Both the position numbers and the translations under genes were made by a program. The notes under the pieces were generated by a model. It saw only the letters and a list, made by a program, of their open reading frames with translations, had not been told where the DNA came from and searched no databases. A stretch of 64,000 nucleotides of DNA, taken from positions 34,595,852 through 34,659,851 of the forward strand of contig CM034541.1 of NCBI GenBank assembly GCA_020002185.1. The letters are read 5' to 3'. Source of the stretch: Paraescarpia echinospica. Its lineage: Eukaryota > Annelida > Polychaeta > Sabellida > Siboglinidae. Positions 22,311 through 33,880 of this stretch are shown here, piece after piece. The number at the start of each line of letters is the position of its first letter. Position 1 is the stretch's first letter.

Positions 22311-22522
22311 CGACAGACGAAATGGATGGAATGGACTAATTCCGAGAAATCTACGAAATCCACGAAATCGAAGTCCACATGAAATGTGTACGTTATTACA
22401 TTATCATTAAAAAATTATTACGGTATCGGGAAGGAGGTTTATTACATTATCGGTTGATTTTATTACAATGTCGAACACTAATTACATTATTAGTTAATTA
22501 TTACACTATCGGTTGTAACAAA
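22311..22522 (-). repeat. Right TIR of the outer element
   Basis: Inverted partner of 15,282-15,516, sharing ATTACATTATCGGTTGAT-type subrepeats and CGAAATCCACGAAATCGAAG. Confidence 0.85.
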
Positions 22523-22570
22523 CTCCGTGCTTTCTCCTGGCGCCTGGCACCGGGCGCAGCTAATGACATC

Positions 22571-22660
22571 AATCTAGAGTCCCTGGATAGACTCTACACC
22601 AGTCTAGAGTCCCTGGATAGACTCTACATCAGTCTAGAGTCCCTGGATAGACACTACATC
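22571..22660 (+). repeat. Three tandem 30-bp units
   Basis: Three copies of AGTCTAGAGTCCCTGGATAG followed by ACTCTACATC, nearly identical, just outside the outer TIR. Confidence 0.92.
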
Positions 22661-22814
22661 AGTTTCAACACCCCTGTCATATCCTCTTGCGAAATGCTGG
22701 AATTTACACTGTGCTAAAATCTACCACCACTGGCTTGCGAGGATGGTGTCTGGTGATCCACTCATATCCCCGGAACAGCCTCACAAATTGCTTCACAATA
22801 TTACCGAATCAGTC

Positions 22815-24165
22815 CTTAATAGCTATGACAGTCTCCACTCGGGCACTCCAGGGATTCCATTGGGTATTGTACTTCCGTTTAGCTATGACAGTCTCCCACG
22901 CGGGCACGCCATGGCTTCCACTGGGTACGTGTTGTACTCCCGTTTAGCTATGACAGTCTCCACTCAGGCACTCCAGGGCTTCCACTGGGTGTTGTACTCC
23001 CGTTTAACTATGACAGTCTCCACTCGAGCACTCCAGGGCTTCCATTGGGTATTGTACTTCCGTTTAGCTATGACAGTCTCCACTCGGGCACTCCAGGGAT
23101 TCCATTGGGTATTGTACTTCCGTTTAGCTATGACAGTCTCCCACTCGGGCACGCCATGGCTTCCACTGGGTACGTGTTGTACTCCCGTTTAGCTATGACA
23201 GTCTCCACTCAGGCACTCCAGGGCTTCCACTGGGTGTTGTACTCTCGTTTAGCTAAGACAGTCTCCACTCAGGCACTCCAGGGCTTCCACTGGGTGTTGT
23301 ACTCTCGTTTAGCTATGACAGTCTCCACTCAGGCACTCCAGGGCTTCCACTGGGTGTTGTACTCTCGTTTAGCTATGACAGTCTCCACTCGGTAACTCCA
23401 GGGCTTCCACTGGGTACGTGTTGTACTCCCGTTTAGCTATGACAGTCTCCACTCGGGCACTCCAGGGCTTCCATTGGGTGTTGTACTCTCGTTTAGCTAT
23501 GACAGTCTCCACTCGGTAACTCCAGGGCTTCCACTGGGTGTTGTACTCCCGTTTAACTATGACAGTCTCCACTCGAGCACTCCAGGGCTTCCATTGGGTG
23601 TTGTACTCCCATTTAGCTATGACAGTCTCCACTCGGGTACTCCAGGGCTTCCATTGGGTGTTGTACTTCCGTTTAGCTATGAGAGTCTCCACTCGGGCAC
23701 TCCAGGGCTTTCACTGGGTGTTGTACTTCCGTTTAGCTATGACAGTCTCCATTCGGGCACTCCAGGGCTTCCACTGGGTGTTGTACTTCTGTTTAGCTAT
23801 GACAGTCTCCATTCGGGCACTCCAGGGCTTCCACTGGGTGTTGTACTTCCGTTTAGCTATGACAGTCTCCACTCGGGCACTCCAGGGCTTCCACTGGGTG
23901 TTGTACTTCCGTTTAGCTATGACAGTCTCCATTCGGGCACTTCAGGGCTTTCACTGGGTGTTGTACTTCCGTTTAGCTATGACTGTCTCCACTCGGGCAC
24001 TTCAGGGCTTTCACTGGGTGTTGTACTTCCGTTTAGCTATGACTGTCTCCACTCGGGCACTCCAGGGCTTCCACTGGATGTTGTACTTCCGTTTAGCTAT
24101 GACAGTCTCCACTCGGGAACTCCAAGACTTCCAATGGGTGTTGTACTCCCGTTTAGCTACGCTAC
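22815..24165 (-). repeat. J minisatellite, 60-bp unit
   Basis: About 22 units of 60 bp, each with TTTAGCTATGACAGTCTCCA and CACTCCAGGGCTTCCA. Some early units carry a 6-bp insert (GGGTACGTG). Because 60 is a multiple of three, frames stay open on both strands (for example 235-244 codons), with no other sign of coding. It is placed as the outermost module on the minus-strand copy, next to I. Confidence 0.95.
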
Positions 24166-24283
24166 GCCTTGCCTGTTTTAATTTCTCCAATCGCAGAGTT
24201 GAACGTGCAAACAAGAGATACCGTTTTAATTGCCCCGAAGAATGTCACATAAATGTCGTTCCTGACTGGTAAGTTGAACAACA

Positions 24284-24475
24284 GCCATGTTCAAATTGTG
24301 GTTGTCAACACGGAAGAGCAGAATTGTGGTTGTCAACACGGAAGAGCAGAATTGTGGTTGTCAGCACGGAAGAGCAGAATTGTGGTTGTCAACACGGAAG
24401 AGCAGAATTGTGGTTGTCAACACGGAAGAGCAGAATTGTGGTTGTCAAAACGGAAGAGCAGAATTGCATATGTAA
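24284..24475 (-). repeat. I minisatellite, 28-bp unit
   Basis: About seven units of CACGGAAGAGCAGAATTGTG followed by GTTGTCAA. The same array in opposite orientation ends the window at 63,756-63,965. Confidence 0.94.
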
Positions 24476-24849
24476 GTTGACGATTCAGCGCCCCCCAGAC
24501 CTTGCACCCGGGTGAGAATGCATCCCCGACCCCCGGCTTACTACGCCACTGAGCCACGTCTTGGCTTAGTGACGTCACAGTATCATAGGCAGTAGTCGGG
24601 TCAACAAACACAACCCACTTCTGAGGCCTGACTCAAACCCTTCCTCGACGTCAAGTGTCAGTTTGGCCACGTGGTCAGCGGTTGATTGACCTCAGCCTGG
24701 TCATTGGCAACCATCAGCCGGCATATGTTGATAAAAGCACGTGATATCTGTTCCCCTAAACAATTTGCACAATACTGTGGGCCGCTTTCTGAAGCTATGT
24801 TATGGTCGGTTCAGACGGCCATACGAACGGTGGCTATGCTATGGTCGGT
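24476..24849 (-). repeat. I flank, joined directly to the E array
   Basis: The reverse complement is found at 63,365-63,755 (AGAAAGCGGCCCACAGTATTG, ACCGACCATAGCATAG). It contains one perfect palindromic CRE-type site, TGACGTCA, at 24,570-24,577, changed to TGACATCA in the other copy. Modules F, G and H, present between E and I at 60,860-63,310, are absent here. Confidence 0.8.
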
Positions 24850-27072
24850 GAAAGGAAACGTTAATTACACACATACAAAGGAAACCATAACTACACACCT
24901 ACAAAGGAAACAGTAAATACACACCTACAAAGGAAACAGTAACTACACACCTACAAAGGAAACAGTAACTACACACATACAAAGGAAACAGTAACTACAC
25001 ACCACCTACTAAGGAAACAGTAACTACATACTTACAATGGAAACAGAAACTACACACTTACAAAGGAAACAGTAACTACACACCTGCAAAGGAAACAGTA
25101 ACTATACACCTACAAAGGAAACGGTAATTACACACCTATAAAGGAAACAGTAACTACACACCTACAAAGGAAACAGTAACTACACACCTACAAAGGAAAC
25201 AGTAACTACACACCTACAAAGGAAACAGTAACTACACACCTACAAAGGTAACAGTAACTACACACCACCTACAAAGGAAACAGTAACTACACACATACAA
25301 AGGAAACAGTAACTACACATCTACAAAGGAAACAGTAACTACACACCTACAAAGAACACAGTAACTACACACCTACAAAGGAAACAGTAACTACACACCT
25401 ACAAAGGAAACATTAACTACACATATACAACGGAAACAGTAACTACATACCTACAAAGGAAACAGTAACTACACACCTACAAACGAAACATTAACTACAC
25501 ATATACAACGGAAACAGTAACTACACACCTACAAAGGAAACAGTAACTACACACCTACAAAGAAAACAGTAACTACACACATACAAAGGAAACAGTAACT
25601 ACACACATACAAAGGAAACAGTAACTACACACCTACAAAGGAAACAGTAACTACACACCTACAAACGAAACAGTAAATACACACCTACAAAGGAAACAGT
25701 AACTACACACCTACAAAGGAAACAGTAACTACACACATGCAAAGGAAACAGTAACTACACACCACCTACAAAGGAAACAGTAACTACATACTTACAATGG
25801 AAACAGAAACTACACACTTACAAAGGAAACAGTAACTACACACCTGCAAAGGAAACAGTAACTATACACCTACAAAGGAAACGGTAATTACACACCTACG
25901 AAGGAAACAGTAACTACACACCTACAAAGGAAACAGTAACTACACACCTACAAAGGTAACAGTAACTACACACCCACAAATGAAACAGTAACTACACACC
26001 TACAAAGGAAACAGTAACTACACACCTACAAAGAAAACGGTAATTACACACCTACAAAGGAAACAGTAACTACACACCTACAAAATAAACAGTAACTACA
26101 CACCTGCAAAGGAAACAGTAACTATACACCTACAAAGGAAACGGTAACTACACACCTACGAAGGAAACAGTAACTACACACCTACAAAGGAAACAGTAAC
26201 TACACACCTACAAAGGAAACAGTAACTACACACCTACAAAGGTAACAGTAACTACACACCCACAAATGAAACAGTAACTACACACCTACAAAGGAAACAG
26301 TAAGTACACACCTACAAAGAAAACGGTAATTACACACCTACAAAGGAAACAGTAACTACACACCTACAAAATAAACAGTAACTACACACCTACAAAGGAA
26401 ACAGTAACTACACACATACAAAACAACGGAAACAGTAACTACACACCACCTATAAAGGAAACAGTAACTACACACATACAAAGGAAACAGTAACTACACA
26501 TCTACAAAGGAAACATTAATTACACACATACAAAGGAAACAGTAACTACACACCTACAAAGGAAACAGTAACTACACACCTACAAAAGAAACAGTAACTA
26601 CACACCTACAAAGGAAACGGTAATTACACACCTACAAAGGAAACAGTAATTACACACCTACAAAATAAACAGTAACTACTCACCTTCAATGGAAACAGTA
26701 ACTACACACATACAAAACAAAGGAAACAGTAACTACACACCACCTACAAAGGAAACAGTAACTACACACATACAAAGGAAACAGTAACTACACACCTACA
26801 AAGGAAATAGTAACTACACACCTACAAAGAACACCGTAACTACACATCTACAAAGGAAACAGTAACTACACACCTACAAAGAACACAGTAACTACACACC
26901 TACAAAGGAAACAGTAACTACACACCTACAAAGGAAACATTAACTACACACATACAACGGAACACAGTAACTACACACCTACAACGGAAACAGTAACTAC
27001 TCACCTACAAAGGAAACAGTAACTACACACCTACAAAGGAAACAGTAACTACACACCTACAAAGGAAACAGT
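24850..27072 (-). repeat. E minisatellite (26-bp unit), minus strand
   Basis: About 85 units of CTACAAAGGAAACAGTAACTACACAC, the complement of the plus-strand E unit. Blocks recur in order (for example the GGTAACAGTAACTACACACCCACAAATG stretch at about 25,950 and 26,235), pointing to internal duplications of about 290 bp. Confidence 0.96.
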
Positions 27073-28085
27073 ACACGCAGCCGTCTGAAGTGGACTGACA
27101 TATTTCAGTTAAAATGTAATCATATATGTCGGTACGCGCGATTACCTTTGTTCCGTGTCTGCGGCTAGCCGGGCGTAGAAGGCACGGATCTACGTTCACC
27201 GATTAAACGGGGTGATTAGAAACGTGTTGTTGAATGACTGGTGGAGCTATTCGGGTTGATATGAATCACTGCTGAAACGTTTCCAAACAAGCACGTTTAT
27301 GCTGCGGAGATCGTGGAAGGAGATCCATGTTGGTATCAAGCCGCTTCTACGATTCACCGCAGTGTATACAATTCTTAGTACCACGGCAGTGCATTTTGAA
27401 AGCTATTGGTGTATTGTAATCCTACGTCCATACCTACGTCATATCTCGTGTACGGGCCATCACGATCCTAGATTACCCAGGCACCGTAGTGTGGCGCCAC
27501 CAATTTTCGCTATGTCTAACCTCCTAGGGAAAACGTCTCAAATGATGTAAACGACATCTATCAGTCATCTTTGAACAGTTGTTTTTTGGGTAAGTTGGCG
27601 ACTTATAAAAATGACGTAAAACATACTGATATTATATGTTTTTATGACGCACAAACAACGTATAAATATTTACGTAAAAACGAGATGCAATTTAGACTTT
27701 CACTGGCCATTTAATTTCCTCAAGTAAGAGCAAACTTTTCTTTAGTTTATACAGAGTATTCGAACCAAATTTAACATTGGATGACACTGAAACCGTCACG
27801 TAACAAAACGAAACGAACTACTACACGCAACGTGTAGGTGACGTCACGCTAATAAAATCCTACAAATAAACAATAATAATACACCTTTTCGCAAACTGCT
27901 ATGGTTTTATTTTATGTACACCAATTAGAAATGAATTTCCTTTATATAAATTACTGATTATAATTATAAAATACAGCACTAATACAGACTCTAGTGCTGC
28001 ACGGTTTCCGATTAAGTGAGGTACAGCAGACGTGAAAAGGTGTCGGAACGTCAAAACCTATTAAATGGAGAGAGAAGAGGGATGT
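27073..28085 (-). repeat. Modular repeat segment D, minus copy
   Basis: Equivalent of 4,601-5,215 reversed, with about 400 bp more (27,237-27,636). It contains GTGACGTCAC around 27,838 and GAACGTCAAAACCTATTAAA near the C array. An 83-codon frame at 27,299-27,550 has a counterpart at 44,100-44,339 but gives no recognisable protein. Confidence 0.78.
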
Positions 28086-28310
28086 AGTTGATTTTGGTTG
28101 AGTGTAGTTTTAGTCTATGTGAGTGATGTTTGAGTCTGTGAGTGCTGGTTGAGTCTGTGTGAGTATTGGTTGAGTCTGTGTGAGTGCTGGTTGAGCCTGT
28201 TTGAGTGCTGGTTGAGTCTGTGAGCGCGGGTTGAGTCTGTGAGTGCTGGTTGACTCTGTGAGAGTGATGGTTGAGTCTTTGTGAATGTTGGTTTAGTCTG
28301 CCGAATGGCT
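28086..28310 (-). repeat. C minisatellite, short minus-strand copy
   Basis: About ten units of TGTGTGAGTGCTGGTTGAGTC type, followed by the C/B border GTCTGCCGAATGGCTGTTTG. Confidence 0.9.
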
Positions 28311-29207
28311 GTTTGAATGTAATAGTTCAGCTACTAATTAAGCGTCGACATTCCCACGCTCCAGGGCAGGTTTCACGTAGCGGCTAAGAACGTCCTTAAC
28401 GCCAAGATGACTGTCTTAGTTAATTATGTGTTTTTTAAATATAAGCGAACGTATAAGTTTACGCAAACACGTGACGCTATGTAACTTTGTAACTTTAAGT
28501 ATGCTTCAAGTAACCGGCCCAGGTCCACTACTGGCTCACCCTCGTTGACGGGCAAGGATTGTCAACAGCGATAAATAACGTTCTATCTACGCGCATCTTT
28601 TTATCATTGCCATGTTCCCGATCTAAACCACGATGTTATCGTTACCCTGTATTGTGACCTGTCGTGACAGCCTCTGGCCAGGTATGTTATCGATAATAAT
28701 ATATAAGGGCGCCGAAGGCGTGGAAATCGACATAGCGATACGGCGCGACATTTGGCCGCCTCAGTTACTTGTGCACATCCGGTTTAGTTTGTTGATAGCA
28801 GTAATTTATTAACAATTCCTGGCGCGTATAATATAGCAACACAGTCTACTAGAAGTAAAGCCGTTCCCGAATACTTCTAATGTAACTCGGAGTCAGGCTC
28901 TACGCAGTTTAGTTCTATCACTGCAACTAATCGCCTTACCAGGTAAGCAACATTCATTGGGTATAGATAGATGTCTTTAATTCTCCTATCTATGTCTAAA
29001 TATCGTCAACATCACTTTACGTTTTTGTGTGGTGTCCGTTGGATCAGAATTACAACTTCTACAGCAATGTTTCTAACGACATCCTACAAGTTTGGGTACA
29101 AAATGACTACATAAATGGATAAATAAAACACCGACATACGACAGCTGAAATATCTTAATTTGTTTCATGTCGTATGTCTTCATGGCCTCCCGGAAATAAT
29201 AGCCGAC
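28311..29207 (-). repeat. Modular repeat segment B (C-proximal part plus MITE)
   Basis: Contains ATTGTGACCTGTCGTGACAG (reverse of 2,986-3,010) and then the MITE-like block from about 28,686 to 29,213. The A-proximal part of B is missing; the block runs directly into a second D copy. Confidence 0.75.
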
Positions 29208-29213
29208 AGACCC
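28686..29213. mobile_element. MITE-like insertion, copy 1
   Basis: A block of about 525 bp beginning GTTATCGATAATAATATA and ending CCTCCCGGAAATAAT. It matches the better-preserved copies at 33,110-33,624 and 46,557-47,069 and is absent at 2,983-2,987. Confidence 0.6.
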
Positions 29214-29815
29214 GCTGTTTTTGTGCATATGGGCGACGTCTCAAAATGACGTAAAGCGTCGTCTATTAGACAACTATTAGCAGTTGTTTTTGGTCATATC
29301 GGCGATGTATCAAAATGAAACGGCGTCTATTAGATGTATTTTTATTACACATAAAATACATCTAAATATTTACGTAAACAGTAGATGCATTTTAAACTTT
29401 CACTGTATACTTAATTTCCTCAAATAAGAGCAAATTTACTTGTTTCAGTTTATTCCAAGTATTCGAACCAACTTTTTCTTTGGATGGCATTGAAACCGCC
29501 CAGTAACAAAACGAAACGAACTGCTACACAAAAAGTGTCGGTGACGTCACGCTGTTCAAAACCCACAAATAAAGAATGATAGTACATCTTTTTGCACACT
29601 TTGATGGTTTTATTTTATGTACACCAATTAGAAACGAATTTTCATTATATTAATTACTAATTATAAGTATACCATACAGCACTAATACAGACTCTAGTGC
29701 TGCACGCGGTGTAGCGTGGATCCCACACGCACCCAGAGGCGGTTTCCGATTAAGTTTGGACCAGTACAACCGAGGCGAAAAAAGTGTCGGAGCGTCGAAA
29801 CGTGTTAAATGGAGA
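29208..29815 (-). repeat. Segment D, additional truncated copy
   Basis: A second D in the same minus-strand array, with GTGACGTCAC at 29,541-29,550 and CACTAATACAGACTCTAGTG. It makes a local D-C-B-D-C duplication. The D end before C has expanded into a GA microsatellite. Confidence 0.75.
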
Positions 29816-29827
29816 GAAAGAGAGAGG

Positions 29828-29907
<80 letters not shown>
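29816..29907 (+). repeat. (GA)n microsatellite
   Basis: About 35-40 GA dinucleotides. The other D copies have only a short GAGAGAGAAG at the same place, so it arose by local expansion. Confidence 0.97.
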
Positions 29908-29908
<1 letters not shown>

Positions 29909-29939
29909 ACGGGGGGAGAGTTGATTTTATTTCAGTTTT

Positions 29940-30722
29940 GATTGCGTTCACTCACAGACTCAACCAGCACACAAACAGGCTCAACCAGTGATTTTTGTTG
30001 AGTCTGTGAGTGTTGGTTGAGTCTATGTGAGTGTTGATTGAGTCTGTGAGTGTGTGAGAATGCAGGTTGAGCATGTGAAAGTGCTGGTTGATTCACTTAG
30101 AGTGCTGGCTGAGTTAGTGTTAGTGTTGGTTGAGTGTGAGTGAGTGATGTTTTAGTCTGTGTTAGTGATTTTTGAGTCTGTGTGAGTGCTGGATGAGTCT
30201 GTGTGAGTGTCGGTTGAGTGTTGGTTGAATCTGGGTGAGTGTTGTTTAAGTCTGTGTGAGTGAAGGTTTAGTCAGTGAAAGTACTGGTTGAGTCTATGTG
30301 AGTGCTGAATGAGTCTGTGAGAGTGCTGGTTGTTTAGTCTGTGTGAGTGTTGGTTTAGTGAGTGTATGTTGAGTTTGTGTGTGCTGTTTGAGTCTGTGTG
30401 AGTGCTGGTTGAGTCTGTGTGGGGGGTGGTTGAGTCTGAGTGAGTGTTGGTTGTGTCTGTGTGAGTGCTGGTTAAGTCTGTATGAGTGCTGGGTAAGTCT
30501 GTACGAGTGCTGGTTAAGTCTGTGTGAGTTCAGGTTAAGTTTGTGAGTGTGCTGATTTAGTTTGAATTAGTACAAATTGAGAATGTGAGAGTGCCGGTTG
30601 AGTCTATTTGAGTGATGGTTGAGTCTGTGTGAGTGATGGTTGAGTCTGTGTGAGTGATGGTTGAGTCTGTGTGAGTTATGGTTGAGTCTGTGTGAGTGAT
30701 GGTTGAGTCTGTTTGAGTGGAA
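29940..30722 (-). repeat. C minisatellite, second minus-strand array
   Basis: About 36 units of TGTGTGAGTGATGGTTGAGTC type, ending in five nearly identical units at 30,600-30,715 and cut by the LINE insertion at 30,723. Confidence 0.9.
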
Positions 30723-32905
30723 GTGGAAACAGCAGAACAGAGATAGATCTGCTGATTGTTAGAAGCAGCCAGTTGAACAAGGTAAGGGACTGCAAATTTC
30801 TGGCAGGAGAACTCATAACTAACCAACATAAACCATTGCTTTATGAAATGTGGATAGGAAGAGGCAAACAGAGGTAATCAAATGGTGGACACTTGAAGGA
30901 GAGGGAAGGCCCAATACAACATCGAAGTAGAGAGGAACTTCAGGCTACTCCAAGAACAAAGGGATGGTATGGAATCAGAGTGGAAAGCACTTAAGGAAGG
31001 CTATGTTAGAACAGCTGAGGAGATATGTGGCTGAACATCAGGAAAGCCCACACAAAGTCGAAAGAAGAAAGAACAGTGGTGGCGGAACCAGGAAGTTGAA
31101 CAAGTAATACGAGAAAAAAAGGAGGCACTGAAGTGTGTGGAAGAAGCGAGTGATGAAGAAAAGACAAGGCTGAAGCAGAAGTACCGAGAGAAGAAGAAGG
31201 CCGCAAATAAGGCAGTTGCTAAAGCAAGAGATAAAAACAGCAGGAATTATATGAAAGGATTGAAGAAGATGAAGGGAAAAAATTGATCTTCAAATTTGCC
31301 AGGGATAGAGACAGAGACAGCAAAGATACTATACGAACATCAGCAATGAAGAGAAGCGACGGGACACTGGTCACTGGAGCAAAACAAGTGCTGGATGTTT
31401 GGGAGGAATTCTTCAAGAAATTACTAAATCCAGGGGGATAATATGAGATAGAGATACCTCATACTGTAACGAGAGAGCTGGAGGTGAGGACAATAACAGA
31501 AGAAGAGGTGGAGAAAACAATAAAGAAGATGAAAACCGGAAAGGCTGTAAGAGTGGGTGAACTCTCAGAGGAAATGGTGAAAGCAAACAGACTAGTTGGA
31601 ATCAAGTGGCGAAGAGGAATGATTGTGCCGATATGGAAGGGGAAAGGGGACATCCATGACCCAAGGAGATACGGAGGCATCACATTACTGAGCCAAGCCT
31701 TGAAACTATAGTTGAGAGCAAAATCGGAGAGAATCAGCTGGGATTTAGGAAACGGAGAGGAACAGATGGTGGATTGTTTGCCATGAGACCAATTGTCGAG
31801 AAGAAGAGATAATTTTAAAAGGATGTAGCATTCGGTTTTGTAAATCTTTGGAAAAGGCATTTGACACCGTGCCGAGAGAACTCGCATTTGCAGTTATGAG
31901 ATGGATGGAGGTTGGAGAAGCAGAAGTCAGAATGGTGGAGGAAATGTACAGGGAGACAACAGCGGCAGTGAGAATCGAAGGAGAAATATCGGTACAATTT
32001 GGAGTGGAAGTAGGACTCAGACAAGGACATGCCTTAAGTCCCCTGCTTTTCATTATGGTGATGGACCTGATCAGTGGAAATATATCGGAGCAGAAAGAAC
32101 TTAACAAGATACTGTATGCAGACGACCTAGCAGTGGTGTCTTACAATAAAGAGGAACTACAGAAAGCATTGCAAGAATGGAGTGACACCTTCAGAAAACA
32201 TGGCCTCCAAATGAATCTGGAGAAGACTGAAGTAATGTGGATAAGTGAACAGGAGGTAGATCTGCATGTATTTGTTGACGGAAAGACCATTAAACAAGTG
32301 AACAGCTTTGTATACCTGGGCGGTAAAGTGTGTGAGGATGGAAGGAGTAGTAAACAAATACAGAGGAGGGTGCAAGCAGGAGCAGCAGCATGGAAGAGGG
32401 TAGAAGGCATTATGTGGGACAGGAAACTGAAGAAACAACTGAAAGGTAAAATGTTGGAAGCCTGCGTTGTACAAGCCTGTATATTATGGGTTGGGAACAC
32501 TGCCACTGATAGAGAGACAGGAGGAGAAACTACAGGTGGCAGAATATAACTGGGTCATAAGAATATGTAGAGTGACGCGAGAGGATAGAAGGAAGATGAA
32601 GGAATTGAAAGAGGAGATTAGAATGAAGAAACACCTAAAGAGGAGAGTTGCCGGATACAGAATGAGATGGAAGGGACATGTACAAAGAATGGGTGAAGAC
32701 AGACTGCGAAAAAGAGCGTGGATAGTAGAAGAAGGTGGCACACCACGGAGAGGAAGACCAAGGCAGAGATGGAACGACAACATAAAACGAGACCTGGGGA
32801 GGGCTGGCGTGAACAGCCATGAATGATGGCCACTGCGGACGAGAGACAAAGAGGTGGAAAGAACTGATAAGAAAGCAGAAGAAGCTACCAAGTGACGTGG
32901 ACCGC
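30723..32905 (+). mobile_element. RTE/Nimb-like LINE, 5'-truncated, between C and B
   Basis: The sequence starts in the last part of an APE endonuclease and ends past the RT C-terminus at about 32,900, where B resumes with AGTTAAACGGCGACATTCCC. It belongs to the same family as the elements at 38,521 and 50,438. No poly(A) is evident. The clade is uncertain. Confidence 0.78.
30740..32880 (+). pseudogene. RTE/Nimb-like endonuclease end and reverse transcriptase, broken
   Basis: Pieces in order are VRDCKFLAGE (endonuclease end, about 30,787-30,816); a linker with SEWKALKEGY and a TGA near 31,031; EEEVEKTIKKMKTGKA (31,499-31,546); DPRRYGGITLLS (31,659-31,694); EKAFDTVPRELAF (about 31,849-31,887); GLRQGHALSPLLF (32,012-32,050); the catalytic LYADDLAVV (about 32,113-32,139); and FVYLGGKVCEDG (about 32,308). 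The 31,848-32,549 frame is then overlapped by another frame (32,467-32,826) containing WKGHVQRMGEDRLRKRA and GRPRQRW. A deletion at about 31,705 and at least three frameshifts or stops are present. Even so, the YADD motif is intact. Confidence 0.82.
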
Positions 32906-33880
32906 TTGGACTAGCTTCTAGTTAAACGGCGACATTCCCACGCTCCAGGTCCACCACTGACTCACCCACGTTGACGGGCAAGGATTGTCAAAAGCAATAA
33001 ACAACGTACTATCTACGTGCATCTTTTTATCAATGCCATGTTCCCGAACCAAAGCGCGATGTTATCGTAACCCTGTATTGTGACCTGTCGTGACAGCCTC
33101 TGGCTAGATGTTATCGATAATAACATATTTCGGCGCCTAAGGCATTGAAATTGACGTAGTCATACTGCGCGGCTTTTGGCCGCCTCAGATACTTGTGCAC
33201 ATCTGGTTTAGTTTGTTGATAGCAGTAATTTATTAACAATTCCTGGCGCGTATAACATAGTAACACAGTCTACTAAAAGTAAAGCCGTTCCCGAACACTT
33301 CTAAGGTAACACGGAGTTAGGCTCTACGCAGTTTAGTTCTCTCACTGCAACTAATCGCCTTACCAGGTAGCAACATTCATTGGGTCTAGATAGATTTATT
33401 TAATTCGCGAATATATATATATATATATATCGACAACATCACTTGACGTTTTTGGGCGGTGTACGTTGGAACAGAATTACAACTTCTACAGACATGTTTC
33501 TAACGACATCCTACAAGTTCAGGTACAAAATACTACTTAAACGGATAAATAAAAGATGGACATTCGACAGCTGAGATACCGTATGTCGATCTTCATGGCC
33601 TCCCGGAAATAATAATTGATAAACTCGTCACAAGAATATTCAAAGAAAGAATTACACCACAGATAATGCAATACATAGAAGAAAACATTTTGTTAAGTAC
33701 AAAGCCGTGTGGTACATATCACAATTCAATTATTCAACTTACATAAATTCTACACAATAACGACGTTTTCCACTTGTATCTAAACCTGCAATGCCATTTG
33801 ATATAACTGTTTAAAATGGCACAAGCTGCATGTATTTTCATGTATTTCTAATCTTGACATAAATTTATATGTAATATATT
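32906..33880 (-). repeat. Modular repeat segment B with MITE, minus copy
   Basis: Almost identical to 46,390-47,318. It includes ACGTTGACGGGCAAGGATTG, the MITE at 33,110-33,624, an (AT)10 run at about 33,411-33,430 and the A-proximal part (AATATTCAAAGAAAGAATTA to GTAATATATTGGCTATTCGG). It is the reverse of 2,741-3,175 apart from the MITE. Confidence 0.85.
33110..33624. mobile_element. MITE-like insertion, copy 2 (515 bp, imperfect TIRs)
   Basis: The left end GTTATCGATAATAAC and ATATTTCGG and the right end, read in reverse, GTTTATCAATTATTATTTCC form an imperfect inverted pair of about 25 bp. The plus copy at 2,983-2,987 lacks the whole block. No coding capacity. Confidence 0.65.

Larger units (their letters stand above)
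15282..22522. mobile_element. Outer long-TIR DNA element (about 7.2 kb) containing two nested elements
   Basis: Inverted repeats of about 210-235 bp at 15,282-15,516 and 22,311-22,522 share the motifs AACCGATA-TGTAATAAT, TGTAATAAACCTCC and TTTCGTGGATTTCGT. They are internally repetitive, built from a (GATAATGTAATAA) theme. Between them lie a minus-strand gene remnant with an OTU-protease domain (20,298-21,034) and two further TIR elements. I see no recognisable transposase. Without the nested elements the host unit would be about 2.8 kb. The superfamily is unknown and target-site duplications are not clear. Confidence 0.72.

Noticed and set aside
23474..24272. Frames of 235-244 codons in the 60-bp array
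   Set aside because: The unit is 20 codons without stops; frames on both strands are open. Nothing else suggests a protein.
24850..27072. rDNA intergenic spacer as an explanation for several minisatellites in a row
   Set aside because: No rRNA sequence is present, and the modules occur in inverted copies mixed with LINEs, unlike rDNA units.
27299..27550. 83-codon frame conserved with 44,100-44,339
   Set aside because: It is conserved only because the DNA segment D is duplicated. There are frame-changing differences at the end, no recognisable domain, and it is missing in the 4.6-kb D copy.
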